From assembly GCA_024275775.1 (NCBI GenBank), contig JAJRYM010000068.1, positions 1-5,899 on the forward strand: 5,899 nt of DNA, read 5' to 3'. Each line of letters starts with the position of its first letter. Within the stretch, counting starts at the first letter, position 1. The stretch is from Nitrospirota bacterium. Its GTDB lineage: Bacteria > Nitrospinota_A > UBA7883 > JACRGQ01. Below the pieces are notes generated by a model, which worked only from the letters and a program-made list of their open reading frames with translations, searched no databases and had not been told where the DNA came from. The position numbers were made by a program, and so were the translations under genes. Below, one piece after another: positions 1 to 5,899 of the stretch.

Positions 1-937
1 CCCAGTAGGCCCCTTTAACAAGGCGGACGGTGAACGGCGTGCCACGTTCGCGGGCGAGCGATAAAAGCTTTTCCATATTATCCCGCCCTTTTTTGAGATA
101 CGCCTGCACCACGATTCCGATATGGGGCCAGTCGCGCAAATTGGGATGTTTGGCGATTTCCTCGAAAAGGCCGTACGTTATTCCATTCAGCTCCCATTGC
201 TCCATATCGACGTTTATGAAAACGTTTTTCTCTTTCGCCCGCAGGAACACCGGCAGGACGAATTTCTTCAGGCGGTCAATACAGCCGCGCGTATCAACCG
301 GATCGAGCTGAGGATCCATTGCGGAAATCTTCAGCGATATATTTGCGCGCGGCGTCGGGCCGAAAAAATCGCCGTCTATCATTTCGTCGCCGTTCCAGTT
401 TTCGACTTCCGCTGATAGAGCGTCTATAAGCGCGAGATACCGTTCCCGGTAAACGTCGGCTTCGGCATCGCTTACGGTCGCTTCTCCAAGAAGATCGGCG
501 GTAAAGGCCATGCCTTCTTTGTGGAGGGCGGCGAGATTCGGAAGCGCAGACTGTATATCCTCCCCCGCGATGAACCGCCCCGCCAGCCCGGCGACGCTTT
601 TTCTTATGGTGGCCGAGCCTAAAGTCGAGATACCGTCGAAAGCGGCCGCCCTTACGGCAATGCTTAGAATGCCGGGAATCTCACGTCCGTCTTTAAGGAA
701 ATATTCCCTCACGTGTCCTGATATTTGCTTCGGCTGTTTAAGGGCGGGCAGAACGTCTATGAACCGAAGGAGGTCTGTGCGCAGAGAGGAATCCTCCATC
801 ATTTTTTCCATGAGGCGTCCCTGCCAGAAATTTTTATTGAAAAGGCGGGGAACCTTTCCTTTTATTTGGCGATGAAGCTCTTCTCCCAGCTTGAGGATTT
901 CATCGTCGATAACGGTTTCCGATATTTCTTCCGGCAA
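1..937 (-). CDS. putA: Proline dehydrogenase region of bifunctional PutA, 5' part (cut by window edge)
   Basis: Reading on the minus strand gives 312 intact N-terminal residues before the window ends. The protein oxidises L-proline to pyrroline-5-carboxylate with FAD, passing electrons to the quinone pool at the membrane; a second, aldehyde dehydrogenase domain making glutamate should lie beyond the left edge. Visible landmarks of the FAD barrel are FTADLLGEA (145-153), SLKISAM with the active-site lysine K203, the strand NVDMEQWE with D244, VVQAYLKK with Q278, and VRLVKGAYW (304-312), where the equivalent of the active-site tyrosine is Y311. A helical region of about 140 residues precedes the barrel, as in short bifunctional PutA; stand-alone proline dehydrogenases are only about 300 residues in all. 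There is no N-terminal ribbon-helix-helix, so this PutA should not repress its own gene. The start is TTG: an in-frame TAA lies nine codons upstream (962-964), no ATG or GTG occurs between, and AAGGA sits 7 nt ahead. The bifunctional state is inferred. Confidence 0.9.
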   Translation of the reverse strand, partial: MPEEISETVIDDEILKLGEELHRQIKGKVPRLFNKNFWQGRLMEKMMEDSSLRTDLLRFIDVLPALKQPKQISGHVREYFLKDGREIPGILSIAVRAAAFDGISTLGSATIRKSVAGLAGRFIAGEDIQSALPNLAALHKEGMAFTADLLGEATVSDAEADVYRERYLALIDALSAEVENWNGDEMIDGDFFGPTPRANISLKISAMDPQLDPVDTRGCIDRLKKFVLPVFLRAKEKNVFINVDMEQWELNGITYGLFEEIAKHPNLRDWPHIGIVVQAYLKKGRDNMEKLLSLARERGTPFTVRLVKGAYW

Positions 938-944
938 TGTTTTT

Positions 945-950
945 TCCTTC
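945..950 (-). promoter_or_regulatory. Ribosome binding site of putA (supports TTG start)
   Basis: The minus strand reads GAAGGA here, followed by a 7-nt A-rich spacer and then TTG at 937-935. This is the only Shine-Dalgarno-like sequence well placed for the putA frame between its upstream stop and the conserved protein, so it decides the start. Confidence 0.65.
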
Positions 951-972
951 AGATTGAGCAGTTACGGGAGGT

Positions 973-1016
973 CAAACTGTCGATTTTCTCCTGCAGTTCT
1001 ATTTTTTCGCAGTTTG
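973..1016 (-). repeat. Long imperfect inverted repeat (hairpin) in the putA leader
   Basis: CAAACTG at 973-979 is matched exactly by CAGTTTG at 1010-1016. Allowing one bulged base (980), the arms extend by CGA (981-983) and TCG (1007-1009), giving a 10-bp stem around a 23-nt loop. It lies in the 137-bp gap between the Cache-type cyclase and putA, 35 nt upstream of the putA start. On the minus-strand RNA the loop carries GGAG (991-988), and the bases just 3' of the stem carry CUCC (970-967), so a loop-to-tail contact is possible. No T-run follows on the minus strand, so it is not a standard terminator. It could be a leader structure or a spaced operator; a chance match cannot be excluded. Confidence 0.4.
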
Positions 1017-1074
1017 GACGATAAAGCAAAATTTTTCCTACCTTTTGCGAAAAAGCAATAAGTTTGGGTTTGTA

Positions 1075-2631
1075 TCAGACCTCGGCGCTATTTTTACGGT
1101 ACATCTCGAACCGGTTCTTTCCGCCATGTTTGGCTTGGTACATAGCCTCGTCGGCATGTTTTACAAGAGTTTCCGGGTCGTCTCCGTCCTGAGGATAAAC
1201 GGCTATCCCGATACTTGTTCCAATCTTCAGCATCTTCCTGTCGATTTCAACAGGTTCATCGAAAAGAGAGATAATCTTGCCCGCGACATTTTGTGCATCC
1301 TCATCCCTGAGCAACTGGGTAAGAAGAATTGTAAATTCGTCGCCGCCAATGCGGGCGACGGTATCTCCCTCGCGGACGGAAGCCCTTAGTTTTTGCGCCA
1401 CAAACTTCAGCAGTCCGTCGCCAATGCCGTGGCCGAAAGTGTCGTTTACGCTTTTGAAGCCGTCAAGGTCGAGAAACATTACGGCTATTCGGCGCTTGTA
1501 TCTTTTAGCGTGAGCCATCTCCACTTTTAAAACAGACTGAAACGTATTCCTGTTCGGCAGTCCCGTGAGGCTGTCGTTGTACGCCATTAACTGCAACAGT
1601 TTTTCAACCTGCTCTTTTTGTAACTCCTGCTTCGCGTAAAGCCATGATATTAAGCCGAGGGCCAGAAGTATAATCGCGTATATTTTCCCGTACCGGCTCA
1701 ACGCCCGGTTGGAAACCTGCTCGATTACCGCAGGAGAAATTCGGGAAACGATTTTCCATGAATAACCGCCGCCTACCGAAGCGTCACCGATTTCCCTGAA
1801 AGGATAAACGGTGGAAAACGTGAACAGTCCGCTTGAAGTGGTGAACTGGCCTGATTCATTCGTCGAAATAGTTTCCCATGCTTTCGGGAAAACGGTTTTA
1901 AAGCTGGCGTTCTTCTTTCCCTCGTACATGAACCCCCATTCCTTTTCCGGGTTGGGCCCCATCAGCCAGTAGCCTTCGGAATTAAGCAGGGCAACCTCCC
2001 CCTGCGCGCCTTTAGCCTCTTTACGCAGGTTTTTTAGAAGTATCGATCCGAAATAATTGAGAATCACTATTCCCTTTTTTTTGCCTTTGGAATCGAATAC
2101 CGGCGTGGCGAACCGTATCATCGGTTTTAGCGGCTGTTCAATATCTCCATGCTCTTTATTCAGATCCATCGGTGAAATAAAAATTCCCCCCTGTTTCAAG
2201 GCCATCGTATCCCTGAAATAATAGCGGTCGGCCTTGTTCTGAAGCTTACTTTCAGGCACGGCTAACGGTTTCCCGTGATTGTAGTTATAGCGGACTATCT
2301 CCATCCCTCTATCATCCAGATATCGAATCTGGTCGTAACGCCCTTCCTTCAGGAGAAATGAAAGAAAGTCGTGCCCAAGATACTTTTTTACGTCTCCCTT
2401 ATGGCCGTCCAGAAGGAACAGGAACTCATGATGGTCGACCAGAAACATCAGGTCGGCAACCACATTTCGGAAAACGGAACCGATTACATTAGTCTGAAGA
2501 GTCGGGATGTGCTGTTCCTTTACCTTCACCAGAAGCTGTGCCTGTTTAACGTCGGAATTATAAAACGAGCTTATGAGCCCGCCCGTCACAAGCGCCAGGA
2601 AGACAAAAACTGAAAAGAATCGTTTAGCCAT
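1075..2631 (-). CDS. Membrane diguanylate cyclase with periplasmic Cache-type sensor
   Basis: This 518-residue protein should make c-di-GMP from two GTP at the cytoplasmic face of the inner membrane in response to an extracytoplasmic signal. Order: a short basic N-terminus, membrane segment about 5-23, periplasmic region about 25-313, membrane segment about 315-333, a short helix with coiled-coil potential (335-348), then the GGDEF domain (349-518). The periplasmic part looks like a double Cache (PDC) domain: QIRYLDDRGMEIVR (101-114), NKADRYYFRD (132-141), ISPMDLN (152-158), then MIRFATPVFD (171-180) and GIVILNYFG (187-195). In the cyclase domain the metal-binding D388, guanine contacts N396 and D405, and GGDEF (429-433) have the same spacing as in PleD. 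REGD (420-423), five residues before GGDEF, is an intact inhibitory I-site. No EAL domain is present. The start is ATG; an in-frame TGA lies eight codons upstream, so no longer start exists. The ligand is unknown. Confidence 0.9.
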   Translation of the reverse strand: MAKRFFSVFVFLALVTGGLISSFYNSDVKQAQLLVKVKEQHIPTLQTNVIGSVFRNVVADLMFLVDHHEFLFLLDGHKGDVKKYLGHDFLSFLLKEGRYDQIRYLDDRGMEIVRYNYNHGKPLAVPESKLQNKADRYYFRDTMALKQGGIFISPMDLNKEHGDIEQPLKPMIRFATPVFDSKGKKKGIVILNYFGSILLKNLRKEAKGAQGEVALLNSEGYWLMGPNPEKEWGFMYEGKKNASFKTVFPKAWETISTNESGQFTTSSGLFTFSTVYPFREIGDASVGGGYSWKIVSRISPAVIEQVSNRALSRYGKIYAIILLALGLISWLYAKQELQKEQVEKLLQLMAYNDSLTGLPNRNTFQSVLKVEMAHAKRYKRRIAVMFLDLDGFKSVNDTFGHGIGDGLLKFVAQKLRASVREGDTVARIGGDEFTILLTQLLRDEDAQNVAGKIISLFDEPVEIDRKMLKIGTSIGIAVYPQDGDDPETLVKHADEAMYQAKHGGKNRFEMYRKNSAEV

Positions 2632-2681
2632 GCATCCTCGTAATGTGTGGTCTCATTCTACACAATTTCTCCTTTTTTACC

Positions 2682-2703
2682 GTGATGCTTTCGGCCGCAC
2701 CAC
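2682..2703 (-). other. Intergenic hairpin between the two cyclase genes
   Basis: On the minus-strand RNA, GUGGUGC (2703-2697) pairs with GCAUCAC (2688-2682) over seven base pairs including one G-U, closing an 8-nt loop GGCCGAAA. It begins 5 nt after the stop codon of the haem-sensor cyclase. An A-run, not a U-run, follows, so it is not an intrinsic terminator and readthrough into the second cyclase is expected. A competing 6-bp stem is possible between 2704-2699 (UGUGGU) and 2651-2646 (ACCACA), the latter just ahead of the downstream start region. A role in message stability or in tuning translation of the second cyclase is inference. Confidence 0.4.
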
Positions 2704-2708
2704 ATGTT

Positions 2709-4322
2709 CTAGGTCTCGGCGCTGTCTCTCTTTGGCATTTCAACCCGGTTCTTCCCGCCCTGCTTGGCGCGATACATCGCTTCGTCCGCCTTTTTTATGA
2801 GGGTTGCGGCGTCTTCTCCATCATCCGGGAAAACGGCCACTCCGATGCTTGTGCCGATGCTAAGTTTGTACACCTCGATTCCAATCGGGTTCCTGAAAAG
2901 CGAGATAATTTTGTCAGCAACTTTGCGGGCGTCATCGTCGCTGTTTATTCGCGGAAGAAGAATCGTAAATTCGTCTCCGCCCACGCGGGCCACCGTATCG
3001 CTTTCACGCACGGCAGCTTTCAGCATTTTGGACACCTCTTTAAGCAGATCGTCGCCCACGCCGTGCCCGCAGGTGTCGTTCACCTGCTTGAAGCCGTCAA
3101 GGTCGAGAAACATGACGGCGGTTTTGTGACTGTATCTTTTCGCGTTGGCCAGCTCTGTTCCCAGAAGATTGGTAAAAGTGTTTCTGTTCGGCAGGCTGGT
3201 TAGGTTGTCATGGAAGGCCATGAACTTGATTATTTCTTCGTGTTTTTTCTTCTCCGTAACATCGAACGTCACCGCGACATACTCGCAAACCTTTCCCTTA
3301 TCATCCTTTACGGCGGATATGGAAACCTGCTGAGCGTACAGCTCGCCGTTTTTCCGTTTATTCCAGATTTCGCCCGACCACCGGCCTTCCGACTGCAGTC
3401 TGTTCCACATTTCTTTATAAAAGTCCGCGTCGTGTTTGCCGGATTTGAGGATGCGTGGATTTTTCCCGATAACTTCCTCGGCGTTATGGCCGGTAATGCT
3501 CGTGAAAGCCGGGTTAACCGAAACGATATTAGCGTTGGCATCGGTTACCATTATTCCTTCCATACTGCTTTCGTACACCTGTGAGCTGATCCTCATCTGT
3601 TCTTCGCCTTTTCCTATCTTTCTCAGCAGATGCACGGCGTAAAAGGCGAAAATAAGAGCTATCCCAATGCCCGTGCCGAAAGTGAATAAAACCTCGTCGG
3701 TTAGCGCGGATTTAATTTCCGTGTCCATTCTGGCGGTCGGCATGGAAATTCGCAACGCGGCCAGAACTTTTCCATCGTCATATCCGTGGCAGGCGTTGCA
3801 GGCGTCTTCATGAATGACGGGAGCAAGGAGCGTAAGCTGTCTCTCTCCGTTTGCGATATCGAAAGAAAACCGGCGTTTCCCGGCCGCAACGGCTTTGGCA
3901 AGCTTTTCCATGTCAACCGGATAGAGGTTAAAGCCCTCGAAATCGTCAGATTTTTCAAAATAAGCCGGCGGCCTCGTGGGGAATCTTTTATCATCCAGAA
4001 AACTGTTAACTTTTTTTATTGTCGAGTTATCCGAGAAAGCTTCTCTGCCGTTTTTCCGAAGAACCTGGACAATCGATACCCCGCGGGTTTTTTTGATTCC
4101 CTTGGCCCAGTCGGGAACTATCATGGCGTTGCCGGTTATCATCATGTCCCGTATAGAGGTAATCATGGAGTCGGCCAGCATCCCAAGCCGTTGCCGGCTC
4201 TGCTCTACCCGAACCTCTTTTGCATTCCTATAGGAATCATTTGCCTGTATCGCCAGAGTGACCGCCAACAGAAGCATTCCGACAACGGCTATCTTGAACC
4301 CCAGATATGACAGCTTACTCAA
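2709..4322 (-). CDS. Haem-c sensor diguanylate cyclase (Tll0287-like, PAS, GGDEF)
   Basis: This 537-residue inner-membrane protein should make c-di-GMP under control of a periplasmic haem domain. Order: membrane segment about 8-25, periplasmic domain about 27-208, membrane segment about 211-231, PAS domain about 244-358, GGDEF domain 368-537. The periplasmic domain resembles the Tll0287-like (DUF3365) family and holds one c-type haem attachment motif, CNACH (C175, C178, H179). Haem would be attached outside the cytoplasm by the cytochrome c maturation machinery. The PAS reads YESSMEGIMVTDANANI, then NPAFTSITGH (270-279), and ends in the usual DVTEKK. D407, N415, D424 and GGDEF (448-452) keep PleD spacing, and RESD (439-442) is an intact I-site, so the enzyme looks active and product-inhibited. 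The start is TTG, 7 nt after AAAGGG; no alternative start is seen just upstream. The gene precedes its paralogue by 77 bp and is probably co-transcribed with it. The signal (redox, NO, CO or oxygen) cannot be read from the sequence. Confidence 0.9.
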   Translation of the reverse strand: MSKLSYLGFKIAVVGMLLLAVTLAIQANDSYRNAKEVRVEQSRQRLGMLADSMITSIRDMMITGNAMIVPDWAKGIKKTRGVSIVQVLRKNGREAFSDNSTIKKVNSFLDDKRFPTRPPAYFEKSDDFEGFNLYPVDMEKLAKAVAAGKRRFSFDIANGERQLTLLAPVIHEDACNACHGYDDGKVLAALRISMPTARMDTEIKSALTDEVLFTFGTGIGIALIFAFYAVHLLRKIGKGEEQMRISSQVYESSMEGIMVTDANANIVSVNPAFTSITGHNAEEVIGKNPRILKSGKHDADFYKEMWNRLQSEGRWSGEIWNKRKNGELYAQQVSISAVKDDKGKVCEYVAVTFDVTEKKKHEEIIKFMAFHDNLTSLPNRNTFTNLLGTELANAKRYSHKTAVMFLDLDGFKQVNDTCGHGVGDDLLKEVSKMLKAAVRESDTVARVGGDEFTILLPRINSDDDARKVADKIISLFRNPIGIEVYKLSIGTSIGVAVFPDDGEDAATLIKKADEAMYRAKQGGKNRVEMPKRDSAET

Positions 4323-4329
4323 CGTGCCG

Positions 4330-4336
4330 CCCTTTC
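4330..4336 (-). promoter_or_regulatory. Weak ribosome binding site for the TTG start of the haem-sensor cyclase
   Basis: The minus strand reads GAAAGGG, then 7 nt, then TTG at 4322-4320. The match to the Shine-Dalgarno consensus is partial, but it is the only candidate at a workable distance. The encoded first membrane helix begins a few residues later, which fits this start. Confidence 0.45.
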
Positions 4337-4445
4337 TGTAAACGGGGGTCGGGGGTTAAAAAACATTGTGCGCGCCAAACCAACATTATTTTAGAATCAC
4401 CCCGCAAATAATAACCTGAAAAATTTCCCTCAGCCTGTCGCATAA

Positions 4446-4451
4446 ATTATA
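4446..4451 (-). promoter_or_regulatory. Candidate -10 box (TATAAT) for the cyclase genes
   Basis: A perfect TATAAT on the minus strand lies in the 146-bp gap between the glycosyltransferase stop and the haem-sensor cyclase start. The -35 side is poor: TTAGAA 15 nt upstream and ACTTAG 17 nt upstream both match TTGACA weakly, so an activator may be needed or the box may be fortuitous. Transcription from here would give a leader of roughly 115 nt containing a C-rich stretch (4357-4341). It would let the two cyclases be expressed apart from panC and the glycosyltransferase gene. Confidence 0.45.
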
Positions 4452-4468
4452 CAGTCTGGATTCGACTT

Positions 4469-5545
4469 CTAAGTATTAATTTTCCTGAGAATCAGGTCGG
4501 CGGCTTTTTGCTCTCCATCGCCGGGGTCGGTTAAATGATTTCGGGAGAATCGCAGTTCAGTCTCAAGGTATGGGCGCAGTCCACCGCCGAAAAGCTCTTC
4601 CGGCGGAATGTAACGCATCGGGATATACCGCTTAAGTTCCCGCACAAGCGGCTCGTATTCGGCAAATTTCCCGCGCGAGCTGTATATCATCGGCGTGCGG
4701 TTGAGTATGGTTTCGCCCGCTATCCCGTACCCCGGTTTGGTTATAACCGCCCGGCTTACCTTTACGAGGTCGGCATGGTCTACCTCTCTATTGTCGAACG
4801 TAATTAGGTTGCCGTTCTTTTGAGCCCGGCGGCCGAGAAAAAGAAAAAGATAGTCGGTCTCTTTTTCAAGGCCGAGTTTGCCAATATCGTTTACGCCGAT
4901 TCCTCCGAAAGAGGCGAGGAACGCCTCCCGCTTATCCAGCCCGAGTTTGCGGCGGATTTCTTCGCGTGAACGGCCGGATTTTTTCCCTATCAGCGGAACC
5001 TTTACACTACGAACGGCCTCGGGCAGGCCGAACGAAAGAGGGGTATATATCATAAGCTCCGGCAGTCTGTAATATTCGGCCAGCCGGTCGGCCAGTTCGG
5101 CGAAGGCCGGGGAGTCGCCTTCGTAAAAGCGCAGTATCTGTTCCCATGTGAAAGTGGCGACAAGTATCGACGGCAGTGCCGCCGCTTCCGCCAGCCGCAA
5201 CGGCATCGGTGCGGTATCGCTAACTATCGCCGAGGGCTTTAGCCGTTCGCACAGGGCGAGGTTTTCTTTCAGCCACCCCTTTTCACTGTCGAGAAGTTTA
5301 TGCCATGCTTCCAGCGTCGCGGGCAGATCGTTTGTGCGGTAATCGGACTGAACCACGCCGATATCGAATATCTGGTGATGGTATCCGAAATCGACCCCCT
5401 TCAGATTGCATTCGAAGATGAAGCGGGGGGCCGATGTGAAAATCTCCGTTCGGATTCCGCGCTCGTAAAGCGCCCTGATAACAAGGGCTGACCGGACGGC
5501 ATGGCCGAAACCGTGCCCGCTGACGTAATAAAAAACGGTTTTCAA
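4469..5545 (-). CDS. GT-B glycosyltransferase-like protein related to the N-terminal domain of L-arabinokinase
   Basis: This 358-residue cytoplasmic protein has no signal peptide or clear membrane segment. It shows the two-lobed GT-B pattern of MurG-like proteins. The N-lobe starts at once with FYYVSGHGFGHAVRS (5-19), a glycine- and histidine-rich loop after the first strand, then GVVQSD (63-68) and IVSDTAPMPLRLAEA (107-121). The C-lobe has ASFGGIG (211-217) and a probable nucleotide-sugar site, ITKPGYGIAGETILNRTPM (268-286), followed by E296 in KFAEYEP. YYVTGHGFGHA and this later block also mark the N-terminal part of plant L-arabinokinase; here the sugar-kinase half is absent. The sugar donor and acceptor are unknown, and catalytic activity is not proven. 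The TTG start overlaps the panC stop as TTGA, which suggests translational coupling. No Shine-Dalgarno sequence is evident, but the conserved first strand begins at residue 4, so little room exists for another start. Confidence 0.8.
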   Translation of the reverse strand: MKTVFYYVSGHGFGHAVRSALVIRALYERGIRTEIFTSAPRFIFECNLKGVDFGYHHQIFDIGVVQSDYRTNDLPATLEAWHKLLDSEKGWLKENLALCERLKPSAIVSDTAPMPLRLAEAAALPSILVATFTWEQILRFYEGDSPAFAELADRLAEYYRLPELMIYTPLSFGLPEAVRSVKVPLIGKKSGRSREEIRRKLGLDKREAFLASFGGIGVNDIGKLGLEKETDYLFLFLGRRAQKNGNLITFDNREVDHADLVKVSRAVITKPGYGIAGETILNRTPMIYSSRGKFAEYEPLVRELKRYIPMRYIPPEELFGGGLRPYLETELRFSRNHLTDPGDGEQKAADLILRKINT

Positions 5546-5899
5546 CTGCGCGGAAGTCGGAAGCGAATGCTGTCGGTAAGCCTCTGGTTCCCTATCCGGG
5601 CCGCAACGAACAGTAGCATTTCCTTCGTTCCGCCCGAAGCAGGCAAGAGGGTTGCCGCGTCCACTATTTCAACATGCTCAAGCCGGCACAGACCGCCTCG
5701 GCTGAAAGCTTTTTTTATGCCGGCAACGGCTCGCTTAACCGAACCGGTTCCTTTTGCTTCGATTATCTCCCTTGCGGAGAGAAGCGACCGATATATAACC
5801 GGCGCGGTTTTTCTTTCCTCCGTAGTTAGAAGCAGGTTGCGCGAAGAGCGCGCCAGCCCGTCCTTTTCTCTTATTGTGGGGCATCGCCGGATTTTTACG
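5542..5899 (-). CDS. panC: Pantothenate synthetase, C-terminal part (cut by window edge)
   Basis: The last 118 codons are present; the family is about 280 residues, so roughly 165 N-terminal residues lie beyond the right edge. PanC joins pantoate and beta-alanine with ATP to form pantothenate, the precursor of coenzyme A, in the cytoplasm. The diagnostic ATP-site block appears as TIREKDGLARSSRNLLL, with the serine pair and arginine of SSRN. The small C-terminal domain follows, with LEHVEIVDAATLLP and the closing VAARIGNQRLTDSIRF, which corresponds to the usual AAxIGxTRLIDN. Nothing is broken in the visible part. The stop TGA (5544-5542) overlaps the TTG start of the glycosyltransferase-like gene, so the two are almost certainly on one message. 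Confidence 0.93.
   Translation of the reverse strand, partial: VKIRRCPTIREKDGLARSSRNLLLTTEERKTAPVIYRSLLSAREIIEAKGTGSVKRAVAGIKKAFSRGGLCRLEHVEIVDAATLLPASGGTKEMLLFVAARIGNQRLTDSIRFRLPRS

Noticed and set aside
510..875. Plus-strand open frame of 121 codons opposite putA
   Set aside because: The minus strand here encodes clear proline dehydrogenase sequence that runs on to the window edge; the plus frame is a by-product.
1026..1036. Sigma-54-like GG...GC element upstream of putA
   Set aside because: On the minus strand GG and GC are separated by 9 nt (AAAAATTTT) rather than the required 10, and the flanking consensus bases are missing.
1047..1060. CTTTT/AAAAG hairpin after the Cache-type cyclase as a terminator
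   Set aside because: Five pairs, four of them A-T, with no U-tract directly following; too weak to call.
2624..2656. Possible 10-residue leader peptide overlapping the start of the Cache-type cyclase
   Set aside because: ATG to TAA on the minus strand with AAGGAG 12 nt upstream, which is too far for a good site. The peptide has no run of one amino acid or other attenuator mark, and short frames like this are common by chance.
2643..3203. Plus-strand open frame of 186 codons antisense to the GGDEF domain
   Set aside because: It mirrors the conserved cyclase domain. A similar antisense frame (1045-1389) appears opposite the paralogue, as expected from coding similarity alone. No ribosome binding site or recognisable domain.
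3786..4310. Plus-strand open frame of 174 codons opposite the haem-sensor domain
   Set aside because: Shadow of a strongly supported minus-strand gene with signature motifs; the plus-strand product matches nothing I recognise.
4358..4379. GC-rich patch followed by six T on the minus strand, resembling an attenuator
   Set aside because: The GCGCGC patch forms at most a three-pair stem with flanking bases before the T-run, so no stable terminator hairpin can be drawn.
4416..4433. CTGA...TCAG inverted repeat after the glycosyltransferase gene as a terminator
   Set aside because: Only four firm base pairs plus wobbles, and no T-run on the minus strand after it.

Overview
All five genes in this window lie on the minus strand, so transcription runs from the right edge to the left edge. 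In that order they are: the 3' part of panC (pantothenate synthetase), a stand-alone GT-B-type glycosyltransferase-like protein, a membrane diguanylate cyclase with a periplasmic CxxCH haem-binding domain plus PAS, a second membrane diguanylate cyclase with a periplasmic Cache-type domain, and the 5' part of putA (proline catabolism). The plus-strand reading frames are shadows of these genes.

Organism: two-membrane-segment sensors with a c-type haem motif placed outside the cytoplasm point to a Gram-negative bacterium that makes c-type cytochromes. A PutA without the N-terminal DNA-binding domain, and three TTG starts among the four visible starts, would fit a deltaproteobacterial (Desulfobacterota) or similar lineage. 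The window holds no rRNA or other marker that fixes the taxon, so this is a weak inference.

Layout: panC and the glycosyltransferase gene overlap (TTGA) and are probably one transcript. A 146-bp gap follows, holding a perfect TATAAT in the right orientation to drive the haem-sensor cyclase. The two cyclases are 77 bp apart with no terminator between them, and their 170-residue catalytic regions align without gaps at about 64% identity (my hand count). They look like a tandem duplication in which the sensory half was exchanged. Both keep the GGDEF motif, the metal and guanine contacts and the RxxD product-inhibition site, so both should make c-di-GMP. A 137-bp leader with a long imperfect hairpin precedes putA, which runs off the left edge.

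Together: panC serves coenzyme A synthesis and putA feeds proline into glutamate and the quinone pool. The cyclase pair would turn two extracytoplasmic inputs, one probably redox or ligand state at a haem and one probably a small ligand at a Cache pocket, into the same second messenger. No mobile element, CRISPR array, tRNA or rRNA was seen. I found no clearly new multi-gene system. The paired-sensor cyclase locus, the orphan arabinokinase-like domain coupled to panC, and the structured putA leader are the points most worth a second look.
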